From positions 248,001 through 312,000 of the forward strand of contig NZ_JAANCM010000004.1 in assembly GCF_011603255.1 (NCBI RefSeq): a stretch of DNA of 64,000 nucleotides, in the 5' to 3' direction. This document shows positions 1 to 9,715 of the stretch, piece by piece. Both the position numbers and the translations under genes were made by a program. Positions within the stretch are counted from its first letter, which is position 1; each line of letters begins with the position of its first letter. The notes under the pieces are model-generated. The model was not told the DNA's origin. It did no database searches and was given only the letters and a program-made list of their open reading frames with translations. This stretch comes from Ferranicluibacter rubi (GTDB taxonomy: Bacteria; Pseudomonadota; Alphaproteobacteria; Rhizobiales; Rhizobiaceae).

Positions 1-622
1 CGATCTTCACCGCAAACAGCGAAAATACGCCCGCAAAAACGTAGTCTATGGTGCGCATGACGCCCGGCCGTGCCTGAAGCCATCCCGAAAGCCGGTCCGC
101 CGTCAGCACGACCGCGATGTTGATCGGCAGGGACACGGCAATCAGGGTCAATCCGAGCACGATCAGCTTCGCTCGAAGATTCGGATCACCGGCCGTGACG
201 AATTGCGGCAGGAAGGTCATGAAGAAGATGATGACCTTGGGATTGAGCAGATTGACAGACAGTCCGGACAGGATGTTCGCCACTGGCGAAGCCTTCGGAG
301 CCGCCATGCGCTTGACCGAAAGGCTCGATCCGTAGCGGATCGCCTGAATGGCGATGTATAGCAGATAGGCCGCACCCCCGGTCTTCAGCACAAAGAAAGC
401 GGTCGGGGATGCCGTGACAAGCGCCGAGACGCCGAAGGCAACGAGGAATGTGTGCACCAGGCAGCCCAGATTGGTCCCCAGACTGACTTGAAACGCTGCC
501 GCCCGCCCTTGGCTCAGCGCCCGGCTGATCCAGAGCGTCATGTCGGGTCCGGGCGTGATCGCAAGCAGAAGGCTTGCAGCGGCAAAGGCCAGCAGGGTCG
601 GCAGGCTGGGGATGAAGTCCAT
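1..622 (-). CDS. LysE/RhtB-family amino-acid exporter (3' end outside window)
   Basis: Translating the minus strand from the ATG at 622 gives about 207 residues that run off the left edge without a stop, so the gene is partial at its C-terminus. The family exports amino acids or homoserine lactones across the inner membrane. The protein opens with a hydrophobic helix followed by ITPGPDM, the conserved LysE/RhtB motif near residues 22-28. Further hydrophobic stretches and the NLLNPKVIIFF segment are typical of the fold. An in-frame ATG at 655 is an alternative start; neither has a strong ribosome site. It is divergent from tenA with under 100 bp between. The substrate cannot be told from sequence. 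Confidence 0.88.
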   Translation of the reverse strand, partial: MDFIPSLPTLLAFAAASLLLAITPGPDMTLWISRALSQGRAAAFQVSLGTNLGCLVHTFLVAFGVSALVTASPTAFFVLKTGGAAYLLYIAIQAIRYGSSLSVKRMAAPKASPVANILSGLSVNLLNPKVIIFFMTFLPQFVTAGDPNLRAKLIVLGLTLIAVSLPINIAVVLTADRLSGWLQARPGVMRTIDYVFAGVFSLFAVKI

Positions 623-718
623 GACATCGTCTCGCAGAAGGGTTCTGTGCTTCATCAGCTTTTGCAGCTATTCCCAGGCAAGGCAAGAACCTCCCCATCC
701 TCGCTGAAGGGCTCCCGT

Positions 719-1381
719 ATGACATCGTCTTTCGAAATGCTGAAAATCCGAAATGCCGGGGAATGGCAGGCCTATCGCGAACATGATTTCGTTTGCCGGC
801 TGGGCGCGGGAACGCTGCCCGAAGAGGCCTTCCGCCATTATCTCAAGCAGGATTATCTCTTTCTCGTCCAGTTTGCCCGCGCCTGGGGCCTTGCCGTCTA
901 CAAGAGCCGCGATCTCGATGAAATCCGCCAGGGGCTGGAAAGCCTGAAGGCCATCGTCGAGGTCGAGATCGGCCTACATGTCGGCTACTGCGCCGAATGG
1001 AGCATTCCGGAAAAAGCCCTTGCCGATGTGCCCCCATCGCCCGCAACCCTTGCCTATACCGATTACGTCCTCGAAACGGGCCTGCACGGCGACCTTACCG
1101 ACCTGCATGTAGCGCTTGCGCCCTGCATCATCGGCTATGGCGAGATTGCCCTCTGGCTCCAGGCCCAGCCTTTCCTGAAAACGGACGGCAACCCCTACAC
1201 GGCCTGGATCGAGATGTATGCGAGCCCCGACTATCAGGCGCTCGTCCGAAGCGAGATCGAATGGCTCGACCGCCGGCTTGCTAGCCTCGACGAAACAGCC
1301 ATCTCGTGCCTCTCCGGGATTTTCGGCAAGGCGACCCGGCTGGAAGCCGATTTCTGGCAGATGGGCCTCGATCTCACCTGA
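719..1381 (+). CDS. tenA: TenA-family aminopyrimidine aminohydrolase (thiaminase II)
   Basis: The protein has 220 residues. TenA enzymes hydrolyse 4-amino-5-aminomethyl-2-methylpyrimidine for thiamine salvage, or cleave thiamine, in the cytoplasm. The key residues fall almost where they do in Bacillus subtilis TenA: Asp45 in KQDYLF, Cys136 in ALAPCIIGYGE and Glu209 in LEADFW. The SPATLAYTDY segment carries the conserved tyrosines. I placed the start at the ATG that gives this family length; the open frame continues upstream into the divergent lysE gene but that part does not look like TenA. No other thiamine genes are near and I see no THI-box in the short upstream region. Some rhizobial members are annotated as regulators, but the intact catalytic triad argues for an enzyme. 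Confidence 0.88.
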   Translation: MTSSFEMLKIRNAGEWQAYREHDFVCRLGAGTLPEEAFRHYLKQDYLFLVQFARAWGLAVYKSRDLDEIRQGLESLKAIVEVEIGLHVGYCAEWSIPEKALADVPPSPATLAYTDYVLETGLHGDLTDLHVALAPCIIGYGEIALWLQAQPFLKTDGNPYTAWIEMYASPDYQALVRSEIEWLDRRLASLDETAISCLSGIFGKATRLEADFWQMGLDLT

Positions 1382-1530
1382 CGCGTGTCTGACTGCCCGC
1401 GATTTTCTCCCGGTGCGGGATTTCGAATTTCCGGAATATGCAGTAAGAGTTCCGCCATTTCGAAGAGATACGGCGCATTCTGCCGCCGTTTACCCCCTTA
1501 CTCCCATTTATCCAGACGGAACGGATCACC

Positions 1531-2754
1531 ATGGCACTTCCCAAAGACGTCAAGAAGGTCGTGCTCGCTTATTCGGGCGGGCTCGATACCTCCATCATCC
1601 TCAAGTGGCTGCAGACGGAACTCGGCGCGGAGGTCGTGACCTTCACCGCTGATCTCGGCCAGGGCGAGGAGCTGGAGCCGGCGCGCAAGAAGGCCGAGAT
1701 GATGGGCATCAAGGACATCTTCATCAAGGATGTCCGCGAGGAGTTCGTGCGCGACTTCGTCTTCCCGATGTTCCGCGCCAATGCCGTCTATGAAGGCGTC
1801 TACCTGCTCGGCACGTCGATCGCCCGCCCGCTGATCTCCAAGCACCTGATCGACATCGCCCGGGAAACCGGCGCCGACGCGATCGCTCACGGCGCGACCG
1901 GCAAGGGCAATGACCAGGTCCGCTTCGAGCTGTCGGCCTATGCGCTCAACCCCGACATCAAGATCATCGCACCCTGGCGCGACTGGTCGTTCAAGAGCCG
2001 CACCGATCTTCTCGAATTCGCCGAGAAGCACCAGATCCCCGTCGCCAAGGACAAGAAGGGCGAGGCCCCCTTCTCCGTCGACGCCAACCTTCTGCACTCC
2101 TCGTCCGAAGGCAAGGTTCTGGAAGATCCGGCTGTCGAGGCCCCGAACTACGTCTACATGCGCACGATTTCGCCCGAGGAAGCGCCTGATGTCGCGACCA
2201 CCGTCAAGATCGGCTTCCGCAAGGGCGACGCCGTCTCGATCGACGGCAAGGAATTGAGCCCTGCCTCGATCCTCACGGCCCTGAACGCACTCGGCCGCGA
2301 CAATGGCATCGGCCGTCTCGATCTGGTGGAAAACCGTTTCGTCGGCATGAAGTCACGCGGCATCTACGAGACGCCCGGCGGCACCATCCTGCTGACCGCC
2401 CACCGCGCCATCGAAAGCATCACGCTCGACCGGGGTGCCGCCCACCTCAAGGACGAGATTATGCCGCGCTACGCGGAACTGATCTATTACGGCTTCTGGT
2501 TCTCGCCCGAGCGCGACATGCTTCAGGCCCTGATCGACAAGAGCCAGGAGCATGTGGAAGGCGAAGTGACGCTGAAGCTCTACAAGGGCAATGTCATGGT
2601 CATCGGCCGGACAAGCGACAAGTCGCTCTACTCCGACAAGCTCGTCACCTTCGAGGACGACCAGGGCGCCTACGACCAGAAGGACGCTGCCGGCTTCATC
2701 AAGCTCAATGCACTGCGCCTGCGCACGCTCGCGGCCCGCAACCGCATCAAATAA
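1531..2754 (+). CDS. argG: Argininosuccinate synthase
   Basis: A 407-residue protein of normal family length. It joins citrulline and aspartate with ATP hydrolysis to AMP in the penultimate step of arginine synthesis, in the cytosol. The ATP pyrophosphatase loop AYSGGLDTS is at residues 13-21, and the substrate-binding segment [13 protein letters not shown] follows around residue 120. It stands alone and ends just before a strong hairpin (2764-2787) shared with the convergent efflux gene. I saw no ARG box or leader peptide upstream. Confidence 0.98.
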   Translation: MALPKDVKKVVLAYSGGLDTSIILKWLQTELGAEVVTFTADLGQGEELEPARKKAEMMGIKDIFIKDVREEFVRDFVFPMFRANAVYEGVYLLGTSIARPLISKHLIDIARETGADAIAHGATGKGNDQVRFELSAYALNPDIKIIAPWRDWSFKSRTDLLEFAEKHQIPVAKDKKGEAPFSVDANLLHSSSEGKVLEDPAVEAPNYVYMRTISPEEAPDVATTVKIGFRKGDAVSIDGKELSPASILTALNALGRDNGIGRLDLVENRFVGMKSRGIYETPGGTILLTAHRAIESITLDRGAAHLKDEIMPRYAELIYYGFWFSPERDMLQALIDKSQEHVEGEVTLKLYKGNVMVIGRTSDKSLYSDKLVTFEDDQGAYDQKDAAGFIKLNALRLRTLAARNRIK

Positions 2755-2763
2755 ATAGACGAC

Positions 2764-2787
2764 CTGCGGCCGGGCAACCGGCCGCAG
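2764..2787. terminator. Hairpin between convergent argG and MFS gene
   Basis: Ten perfect base pairs (CTGCGGCCGG / CCGGCCGCAG) close a GCAA tetraloop. There is no clear U-tract on either side. It lies 9 nt after the argG stop and 2 nt after the stop of the opposite gene, so it can end or protect both transcripts. Confidence 0.7.
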
Positions 2788-2789
2788 CT

Positions 2790-4007
2790 CTATTCCGCAG
2801 GCGTCTCCACGGCGCTCTGCGTCAGGCGCACGAACGTCACATAGGACGCAACGGCCCCGAGGCACATCAGCGGAATGATCGTGCCGAACGCCATCAACGG
2901 CACGCCGACGAGCGCGGCCGCCAAGCCTCCGAGAAACCCGCTCGCCATCTGAATGAACCCGAGCATGGCAGACGCAGACCCCGCAATATGCGGGAACGAC
3001 TGCAGCGCCGCCGTCGTCATATGCGGCGTGAGGAACGCGATGCCGAAGCTCGAAAACGCGACGGGCGCCATGACCGAGAGATAGGTCGGCGGCAGCAGAT
3101 GCGTGGAGAGCGCGATCAGCACACCGCCAGAGGCAAGCATCGCCAGCCCCACCCGGACGGATCGCTCGCCCCCGAGCCGTGCCGCCGTCAGCCGCAGGCA
3201 CACCGAGCCGAGAAAATAGAACCCGGACTGCATGAGCATGCCAAGCCCGAACGCCGTCGGCGACAGCCCGACCCGGTCGATCAGGATGAAGGGCAGCATG
3301 GTCGCCTGCGCATAGAGCGAGCCGATCGCGCCGCCGAGCACGCCCGTGGCTGCGAGAAACCTGATATCGCCGAGCACCTCCCGGTAGGACGCAGCCACCC
3401 GCCTCGGCCGGGCCAGCGCCGGATCCGGCCGTCCCGTTTCCCGCATGAAGACCAGCACGGAAAGAATGATCGCCAACGAAAACCCGATCAGCATCACGAA
3501 AATCGCGTGCCACCCGAAGGCGACCAGGAGCAACCCGCCGATCGCCGGCGCCATGGCAGGGCCGATCGCCAGCATGATGCCGATCAGGTTCATGATCCGC
3601 GACGCCTCGGCACCCGTGAACTGGTCGCGCACGACGGCGCGCGCCACGGTGATGCCGACGGATGCGCCGATGCCCTGCACCAGCCGCCCGGCGAGCAGCC
3701 ATGTCACATCGGGCGCAAGCACGCAGATCAGGCCGCCGAAGGCGTTAATGCCGACAAACAGAAGCGTCGCGTTCCGCCGGCCGAAAGCATCCGAAAACGG
3801 ACCCGACACGAGCTGCGCCACGGAGAAACCGGCGAAATAGACGGTCAGCGTCAGCTTGATCATCGATTCGGTCGAGGAAAAGGCGCTGACCAGCTGCGGC
3901 ATGGCCGGCGTGTAGATCGACATGGAAATCGGCCCAAGCGTCGCCAGCAACGCGCCCAGAATGCTGGTGCGGCGCTCACTCATGCGCCCGCGCATCGCAG
4001 CTTTCAT
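2790..4007 (-). CDS. Bcr/CflA-family MFS drug efflux transporter
   Basis: A 405-residue protein with about 12 hydrophobic segments, the usual length for drug:proton antiporters of the Bcr/CflA group in the inner membrane. After the first helix comes SIYTPAMPQL, and loop 2-3 has the MFS motif A (SGPFSDAFGRR). The start overlaps the last 4 nt of the upstream MarR gene (ATGA), so the two are translationally coupled and transcribed together. That pairing suggests a pump induced when the MarR repressor binds a toxic ligand. The substrate is not evident. Confidence 0.9.
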   Translation of the reverse strand: MKAAMRGRMSERRTSILGALLATLGPISMSIYTPAMPQLVSAFSSTESMIKLTLTVYFAGFSVAQLVSGPFSDAFGRRNATLLFVGINAFGGLICVLAPDVTWLLAGRLVQGIGASVGITVARAVVRDQFTGAEASRIMNLIGIMLAIGPAMAPAIGGLLLVAFGWHAIFVMLIGFSLAIILSVLVFMRETGRPDPALARPRRVAASYREVLGDIRFLAATGVLGGAIGSLYAQATMLPFILIDRVGLSPTAFGLGMLMQSGFYFLGSVCLRLTAARLGGERSVRVGLAMLASGGVLIALSTHLLPPTYLSVMAPVAFSSFGIAFLTPHMTTAALQSFPHIAGSASAMLGFIQMASGFLGGLAAALVGVPLMAFGTIIPLMCLGAVASYVTFVRLTQSAVETPAE

Positions 4008-4510
4008 GAGGACGTTCGATCTGCCTGTGCCGTCCCTTGGGCTTGTGCCGCCCCCTGCGCCGGGTTGCGGTCGAGGTCATGCAGGTTATCGCGCATCATC
4101 TTCAGGCTGAGCCGCAGGATCTCGAGCTCCGCGGCATCATGCCCCGCCGTCACCTCGTCCATCAGCGCGCGGACATGGGTGCGGATATCCAGCAGCACGC
4201 CATCGGCAGCCGGTGTCGCCACCACGTTTTTCGCGCGGCGATCGGACGGATCGGGAATGCGCTCGACGAAGCCGAGCGCCTCCAGACGGTCGAGATAGGT
4301 CGAAAGCGTCATCGGCTCGATGCCCATGCGGATGGCGATATCAGCCTGCTTGATGCGCTGGTTGACCGCGACCTGAATGAGAGCCCGCGCCTCGCCGGGC
4401 GTCACGCCGAGGTTCGCCGCATTGATTCGTCTGTCGAACGCACTGCGCAGCAGGCGTGAGACATCGGTGAGAAGCATGCCGACGGTATCGGCTTCCAGTC
4501 GGACGGTCAT
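4004..4510 (-). CDS. MarR-family transcriptional regulator
   Basis: A 168-residue winged-helix repressor. The recognition region (ADIAIRMGIEPMTLSTYLDRLEALGFVERIPDPSDRRAKNV) is typical of MarR proteins, including the basic DRRAK wing. I chose the ATG at 4510 because AAGGGAGA lies at ideal spacing; the frame opens 19 codons upstream without such a site. It is first in a two-gene operon with the efflux pump. A dyad at 4599-4613, about 90 bp upstream, is a possible autoregulatory operator. Confidence 0.93.
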   Translation of the reverse strand: MTVRLEADTVGMLLTDVSRLLRSAFDRRINAANLGVTPGEARALIQVAVNQRIKQADIAIRMGIEPMTLSTYLDRLEALGFVERIPDPSDRRAKNVVATPAADGVLLDIRTHVRALMDEVTAGHDAAELEILRLSLKMMRDNLHDLDRNPAQGAAQAQGTAQADRTSS

Positions 4511-4598
4511 GAAGTCTCCCTTATGCGCCGCCGCGTCGGTCGTGACCGGCCAGGATCGCCGCTGCATAACGCATTAAAAGCATTCCTGTTTCAGCATG

Positions 4599-4613
4599 AA
4601 TGCAGTAAGCATT
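4599..4613. promoter_or_regulatory. Candidate MarR operator dyad
   Basis: AATGC-agtaa-GCATT is a perfect 5+5 inverted repeat upstream of the MarR-MFS operon. GCATT also recurs twice just downstream toward the gene (4571-4575 and 4580-4584). Size and position suit a MarR dimer, but the role is inferred. Confidence 0.4.
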
Positions 4614-4764
4614 TCTTATCATTTGCAGAAAGGTCAGACAACCGTCATCCCTTGAAGCGGACTTTGCTAAGCGCCATCTCGCAGTGCTACCTTTCTAACC
4701 AAGTTCTGAATCGCCTGACACCACGCATTTCATCACCGCAGGACATTCCCGAAGGATTTCGACG

Positions 4765-6852
4765 ATGGCAACGCCCGATCTCAACCCCGCTCTGACAGAC
4801 TGGACAGGCCCGGACGGGCTCCCGCACTTCGAGGCGGTCGCAGACACGGATTTCGCACCGTCCTTCGACGCCGCCCTTGCCGAGCACGACGCTGATATCG
4901 CCGGCATCGCCCACAATCCCGATGCTCCGACATTCGAAAATACCATCGTCGCGCTCGAAATCGCCGGTGACAGCCTGTCCCGCGTGTCTGCCCTCTTCTG
5001 GAACCGGGCGGGCGCTCACACCAATGAGACGATCCAGGCACTGGAGCGCGAGATCGCGCCGAAGATGTCGCGGCATTACTCGAAGATCGGCATGGATGTC
5101 GCCCTCTTCGCCCGGATCGACACGCTCTGGAATGCACGCGACACGCTTGGCCTGTCGCTGGAACAGTCCCGCGTGCTCGAACGGCATTGGAAGGGCTTCG
5201 TCAAATCCGGTGCCCAGCTTGCCAAGCCCGAGCAGGAGCGCCTTGCCGCCATCAACGAACGTCTGGCCGGCCTCGGCGCCGCCTTCGGCCAGAACCTGCT
5301 GGCCGACGAGAAGAGCTGGTCCTTGCTCCTGAAGGAAGAGGCGGATCTCGCCGGCCTTCCCGGCTTTCTGCGCGATGCGATGGCGGCCGCAGCGCGCGAA
5401 CGCAATGCCGAAGGCACCTATGCCGTCACCCTCTCCCGCTCGATCGTTGAACCGTTCCTGACCTTCTCCGAAAACCGCGACCTGCGAGAAAAAGCGTTCC
5501 GCGCCTGGTCGTCCCGTGGCGAAAACGGCGGCGAGACAGACAATGGCGCCGTCATCCGCGAAACACTCGCTCTGCGTGCCGAGAAGGCCCGCCTGCTCGG
5601 CTACGACAATTACGCCGCCCTGAAACTCGACAATACCATGGCGAAAACCCCTGACGCAGTGAACGGCCTCCTGACCGCCGTCTGGGAAAAGGCGGTCGCC
5701 CAAGCCCGTCGGGAAGAAGCCGATCTTGCAGCGCTGATCGCCCGCGAAGGCCGCAACCACCCGGTCATGCCTTGGGACTGGCGCCATTATGCCGAGAAGC
5801 TGCGTTCTGAGCGCTTCGATTTCTCCGAGAGCGAACTAAAGCCCTATCTGCAGCTCGACCGCATCATCGAGGCCTGCTTCGATGTCGCACACCGCCTGTT
5901 CGGCATAACCGCTACGGAAAAGACCGGCGTCCGGGGCTATCATCCGGATGTCCGCGTCTTCGACATCCGCAATGCCGACGGCACGCTCGTTGCGCTGTTC
6001 CTCGGCGATTACTTCGCCCGGTCGTCGAAGCGCTCGGGCGCCTGGATGAGCGCCTTTCAGTCGCAGCACCGCCTGCCCCTGCCGAATGGTGCAAAGGGCG
6101 AACTGCCGATCGTCTACAATGTCTGCAACTTCGCGAAACCCGCCGACGGCAAGCCGGCACTGCTGTCGCTCGATGATGCCCGCACGCTTTTCCACGAGTT
6201 CGGACACGGCCTGCACGGGATGCTCTCCAACGTGACCTACCCGTCCGTTTCGGGCACCGGCGTCTCCCGCGACTTCGTCGAGCTTCCCTCGCAGCTCTAC
6301 GAGCACTGGCTGACCGTGCCCGAGATCCTGAAGCGCTACGCCGTGCATGAAGCGACGGGCGAGCCGATGCCGCAGGCGCTGTTCGACAAGGTCATGGCCG
6401 CCCGCACCTTCAACGCCGGCTTCAACACGGTGGAGTTTACCTCCTCGGCCCTGGTCGACATGGCCTACCACACCGCCGAGAGCGTCGAAGACCCCGCAGC
6501 GTTCGAGGCCGCCGTGCTGGAGCGCCTGGGCATGCCGCAGTCAATCACGATGCGGCACCGCTCCCCGCACTTCCAGCACATCTTCGCGGGCGATGGCTAT
6601 TCGGCGGGCTACTATTCCTACATGTGGTCGGAGGTGCTGGATGCAGACGCGTTTTCGGCCTTCGAGGAAACCGGAAATCCGTTCGATCCGGCCATGGCAA
6701 AACGCCTGCGGGACAATATCTATTCCGTCGGTGGATCGATCGATCCGGAGGACGCCTACACCGCCTTCCGCGGCAAGCTGCCGAGCCCGGACGCCATGCT
6801 GCGGAAAAAGGGCCTCGGCGTGACCGAGCCGCTCACAGGCAGCGACGCCTGA
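4765..6852 (+). CDS. M3-family oligopeptidase (oligopeptidase A / Dcp type)
   Basis: A 695-residue zinc metallopeptidase. Family members degrade oligopeptides, including cleaved signal peptides, usually in the cytoplasm. The zinc site is complete: HEFGH at residues 477-481 and the third ligand Glu506 in DFVELPSQ. The downstream GYSAGYYSYMWSEVLDAD segment is a strongly conserved M3 motif that positions substrate. No signal peptide is visible, which favours the cytoplasmic prlC/dcp-like form. It is monocistronic between the divergent MarR gene and typA. I cannot separate endopeptidase (PrlC) from dipeptidyl carboxypeptidase (Dcp) activity by eye. Confidence 0.93.
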   Translation: MATPDLNPALTDWTGPDGLPHFEAVADTDFAPSFDAALAEHDADIAGIAHNPDAPTFENTIVALEIAGDSLSRVSALFWNRAGAHTNETIQALEREIAPKMSRHYSKIGMDVALFARIDTLWNARDTLGLSLEQSRVLERHWKGFVKSGAQLAKPEQERLAAINERLAGLGAAFGQNLLADEKSWSLLLKEEADLAGLPGFLRDAMAAAARERNAEGTYAVTLSRSIVEPFLTFSENRDLREKAFRAWSSRGENGGETDNGAVIRETLALRAEKARLLGYDNYAALKLDNTMAKTPDAVNGLLTAVWEKAVAQARREEADLAALIAREGRNHPVMPWDWRHYAEKLRSERFDFSESELKPYLQLDRIIEACFDVAHRLFGITATEKTGVRGYHPDVRVFDIRNADGTLVALFLGDYFARSSKRSGAWMSAFQSQHRLPLPNGAKGELPIVYNVCNFAKPADGKPALLSLDDARTLFHEFGHGLHGMLSNVTYPSVSGTGVSRDFVELPSQLYEHWLTVPEILKRYAVHEATGEPMPQALFDKVMAARTFNAGFNTVEFTSSALVDMAYHTAESVEDPAAFEAAVLERLGMPQSITMRHRSPHFQHIFAGDGYSAGYYSYMWSEVLDADAFSAFEETGNPFDPAMAKRLRDNIYSVGGSIDPEDAYTAFRGKLPSPDAMLRKKGLGVTEPLTGSDA

Positions 6853-6987
6853 AAAGGCCCGAACCGGCGCTCATCCAACCGAGCGCCGGGCACCCTCTTT
6901 CGCATTTGCAAAAAAACATGTAAGAGCCCGGGCAATGCAGTTGCGGCGTTCCCAAGACACGCCCCGAGCCCCCGGATACCCAAAACC

Positions 6988-8820
6988 ATGAAAATGCGGA
7001 ATATCGCGATCATCGCACACGTCGACCATGGGAAAACGACCCTTGTTGACGAAATTCTGAAGCAGTCCGGCTCGTTCCGCGACAACCAGCGCACCGTCGA
7101 GCGCATGATGGACAGCAACGATCTCGAAAAAGAACGTGGCATCACCATTCTCGCCAAGGCGACGTCGATCGAGTGGAAGGGCGTTCGCATCAACATCGTC
7201 GACACCCCCGGCCACGCCGACTTCGGCGGCGAAGTCGAGCGTATCCTGTCGATGGTGGACGGCGCCATCGTTCTGGTCGACAGCTCGGAAGGCCCGATGC
7301 CGCAGACCAAGTTCGTGGTCTCCAAGGCGCTGAAGGTCGGCCTTCGCCCGATCGTCGCGATCAACAAGATCGACCGTCCGGACGGCCGCCATGAAGAGGT
7401 CATCAACGAAGTCTTCGACCTCTTCGCAAACCTCGACGCGACCGACGAGCAGCTCGACTTCCCGATCCTCTACGGTTCGGGCCGCGATGGCTGGATGAAC
7501 GTCAACCCGGAAGGCCCGAAGGATCAGGGCCTCGCCCCGCTGCTGGACCTCGTGCTCGAGCACGTCCCGGAGCCGAGCGTCGGCGACGAAGACGGCGCAT
7601 TCCGCATGATCGGCACGCTGCTGGAAGCCAATCCCTTCCTCGGACGCGTCATCACCGGCCGCATCCATTCCGGCTCGATCAAGCCGAACCAGTCGGTCAA
7701 GGTCATGAGCCAGGACGGCAAGGTGGTCGAAACCGGCCGCATTTCCAAGATCCTCGCGTTCCGCGGCATCGAGCGCACCGCCATCGATGAAGCCCATGCA
7801 GGCGATATCGTCGCCATTGCCGGCCTTTCCAAGGGCACGGTTGCCGACACGTTCTGCGACCCGTCCGTGACCGAAGCGCTGGAAGCTCAGCCGATCGATC
7901 CGCCGACCGTCACCATGTCCTTCCTCGTCAACGACAGCCCGCTCGCCGGCACCGAAGGTGACAAGGTCACCTCGCGCGTCATCCGCGATCGCCTGTTCAA
8001 GGAAGCCGAAGGCAACGTTGCCCTGAAGATCGAAGAATCCGAAGGCAAGGACTCGTTCTTCGTCTCGGGCCGCGGCGAATTGCAGCTCGCCGTTCTGATC
8101 GAAACCATGCGCCGCGAAGGCTTCGAGCTTGCCGTGTCGCGTCCGCGCGTCGTCATGCACAAGGATGAAGACGGCAATGTCCTGGAGCCGATCGAAGAGG
8201 TCGTGATCGACGTCGACGAGGAGCATTCCGGTGTCGTCGTGCAGAAGATGTCAGAGCGCAAGGCCGAACTCGCCGAGCTTCGTCCCTCCGGCGGCAGCCG
8301 CGTCCGTCTCAAGTTCTTCGCCCCGACGCGCGGCCTCATCGGCTACCAGTCGGAACTGCTGACGGACACCCGTGGCACCGCGATCATGAACCGTCTGTTC
8401 CACGACTATCAGCCCTTCAAGGGCGAAATCGGCGGCCGCACCAACGGCGTTCTTCTGTCCAACCAGTCGGGCGAAGCCGTGGCCTACGCGATGTTCAACC
8501 TGGAAGACCGCGGCCCGATGATCATCGAGCCCGGCGAAAAGGTTTATGCCGGCATGATCATCGGCATTCACTCTCGCGACAACGACCTCGAGGTCAACGT
8601 GTTGAAGGGCAAGCAGCTCACCAACATCCGTTCGGCCGGCAAGGACGAAGCCGTCCGCCTGACGCCGCCGATCCGCATGACGCTCGACCGCGCGCTCTCC
8701 TGGATCCAGGACGACGAGCTGATGGAAGTCACGCCGAAGAACATCCGTCTTCGCAAGACCTACCTCGACGCCAACGACCGCAAGCGCTTCGGCAAGGGCG
8801 GCAAGGGCGCCGCCGCTTAA
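6988..8820 (+). CDS. typA: Translational GTPase TypA/BipA
   Basis: A 610-residue ribosome-binding GTPase related to EF-G, needed for ribosome assembly and stress or cold growth. The G1 motif AHVDHGKTT is at residues 10-18, G3 is DTPGHADF and G4 is NKID. The TypA-specific C-terminal region (SNQSGEAVAYAMFNLEDRG and LKGKQLTNIRSAGKDEAVRLTPP) is intact. It is transcribed alone and ends at a classic intrinsic terminator. Confidence 0.98.
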   Translation: MKMRNIAIIAHVDHGKTTLVDEILKQSGSFRDNQRTVERMMDSNDLEKERGITILAKATSIEWKGVRINIVDTPGHADFGGEVERILSMVDGAIVLVDSSEGPMPQTKFVVSKALKVGLRPIVAINKIDRPDGRHEEVINEVFDLFANLDATDEQLDFPILYGSGRDGWMNVNPEGPKDQGLAPLLDLVLEHVPEPSVGDEDGAFRMIGTLLEANPFLGRVITGRIHSGSIKPNQSVKVMSQDGKVVETGRISKILAFRGIERTAIDEAHAGDIVAIAGLSKGTVADTFCDPSVTEALEAQPIDPPTVTMSFLVNDSPLAGTEGDKVTSRVIRDRLFKEAEGNVALKIEESEGKDSFFVSGRGELQLAVLIETMRREGFELAVSRPRVVMHKDEDGNVLEPIEEVVIDVDEEHSGVVVQKMSERKAELAELRPSGGSRVRLKFFAPTRGLIGYQSELLTDTRGTAIMNRLFHDYQPFKGEIGGRTNGVLLSNQSGEAVAYAMFNLEDRGPMIIEPGEKVYAGMIIGIHSRDNDLEVNVLKGKQLTNIRSAGKDEAVRLTPPIRMTLDRALSWIQDDELMEVTPKNIRLRKTYLDANDRKRFGKGGKGAAA

Positions 8821-8847
8821 GGCTTCAGACCCCATCTGACGACCAGA

Positions 8848-8877
8848 GCCCTGCCTTGCAAAAGGCGGGGCTTTTTT
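8848..8877 (+). terminator. Intrinsic terminator of typA
   Basis: GCCCTGCCTT and AAGGCGGGGC form a 10-bp stem (one G-U pair) around a GCAA tetraloop, followed by six T. It starts 27 nt after the typA stop. Confidence 0.93.
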
Positions 8878-9087
8878 GTGCCCGACGCTCAAGGTCTCTC
8901 CTTTGACGGCGCACCCCGCTGAGGCCGTTACAAGGCCATCAAGGCCGCAGACAGTGATCGGACGCAGAAGCCTCCTCAGAAGCTCCCAAGGAACCACAGG
9001 AGCCTCTTCTGCTTGCCAGGCGCGATGGCCGCGGGATGATGGGCATCCTCCCCACGTCGCTCAGTGACGCCCCCAACCTCAAGCCAT

Positions 9088-9122
9088 AAAAAAACCCCGC
9101 CTCTCGCAAGGCAGGGTTTTTG
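9088..9122 (-). terminator. Terminator of carD (A/T tracts on both sides)
   Basis: A 12-bp hairpin is flanked by seven A on the left and five T on the right. The single non-Watson-Crick position is a G-U pair on the minus-strand RNA but an A-C mismatch on the plus strand, so the structure favours the carD transcript. It lies 20 nt past the carD stop. Confidence 0.9.
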
Positions 9123-9142
9123 AACAGAAGAAAGTGAGACGC

Positions 9143-9715
9143 TTACGCGGCTTCTTCTTCCTGAGTTTCGTCTTCATCGACCGTCTTGCCGCGCTTGGGA
9201 CCCTTGGCAAGGTTTGCTTCGACGAGACGCACGGCCTCGGTGCCGGACATCTTGTTGACAGCGGCGATTTCGCGGGCCATGCGGTCCAGAGCGGCTTCAT
9301 AAAGCTGCCGTTCGGAATAGGACTGTTCCGGCTGGTTCTCGGCACGGTACAGGTCGCGAACGACTTCCGCGATGGCGATCAGGTCGCCGGAATTGATCTT
9401 GGCATCATATTCCTGCGCGCGGCGCGACCACATGGTCCGCTTGACGCGAGCCTTGCCTTGGACGACCTTCAACGCACGCTCGACGAAATCCGTTTCCGAC
9501 AGCTTGCGCATGCCGATGCTGACGGCCTTGGCAACCGGCACCTTCAGACGCATCTTGTCCTTGTCGAAATCGATCACGAACAGTTCGAGCGACATGCCGG
9601 CGACAACCTGCTCTTCGATAGCGACGATTTGTCCAACACCATGAGCCGGATAAACGATCGATTCACCGATTTTGAAGCCATGGCGCGTGGAGGATTTTTT
9701 CTGCTGGGTCGTCAT
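9143..9715 (-). CDS. carD: CarD/CdnL-family RNA polymerase-binding regulator
   Basis: A 190-residue protein. CarD/CdnL proteins bind the RNA polymerase beta subunit through an N-terminal Tudor-like domain and stabilise open complexes at rRNA and other promoters. The N-terminal domain is recognised by GFKIGESIVYPAHGVGQI. The middle RSAPEYDAKINSG-like region and helical C-terminus match the DNA-binding part. The tail from about residue 170 is rich in Lys and Glu and probably flexible. I prefer the ATG at 9715; a TTG three codons upstream sits too close to the GGGAG site. A strong promoter lies about 250 bp upstream, giving a long leader. Confidence 0.95.
   Translation of the reverse strand: MTTQQKKSSTRHGFKIGESIVYPAHGVGQIVAIEEQVVAGMSLELFVIDFDKDKMRLKVPVAKAVSIGMRKLSETDFVERALKVVQGKARVKRTMWSRRAQEYDAKINSGDLIAIAEVVRDLYRAENQPEQSYSERQLYEAALDRMAREIAAVNKMSGTEAVRLVEANLAKGPKRGKTVDEDETQEEEAA

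Noticed and set aside
623-718. A possible thiamine riboswitch before tenA
   Set aside because: The gap between lysE and tenA is under 100 bp and shows no THI-box-like sequence that I can see.
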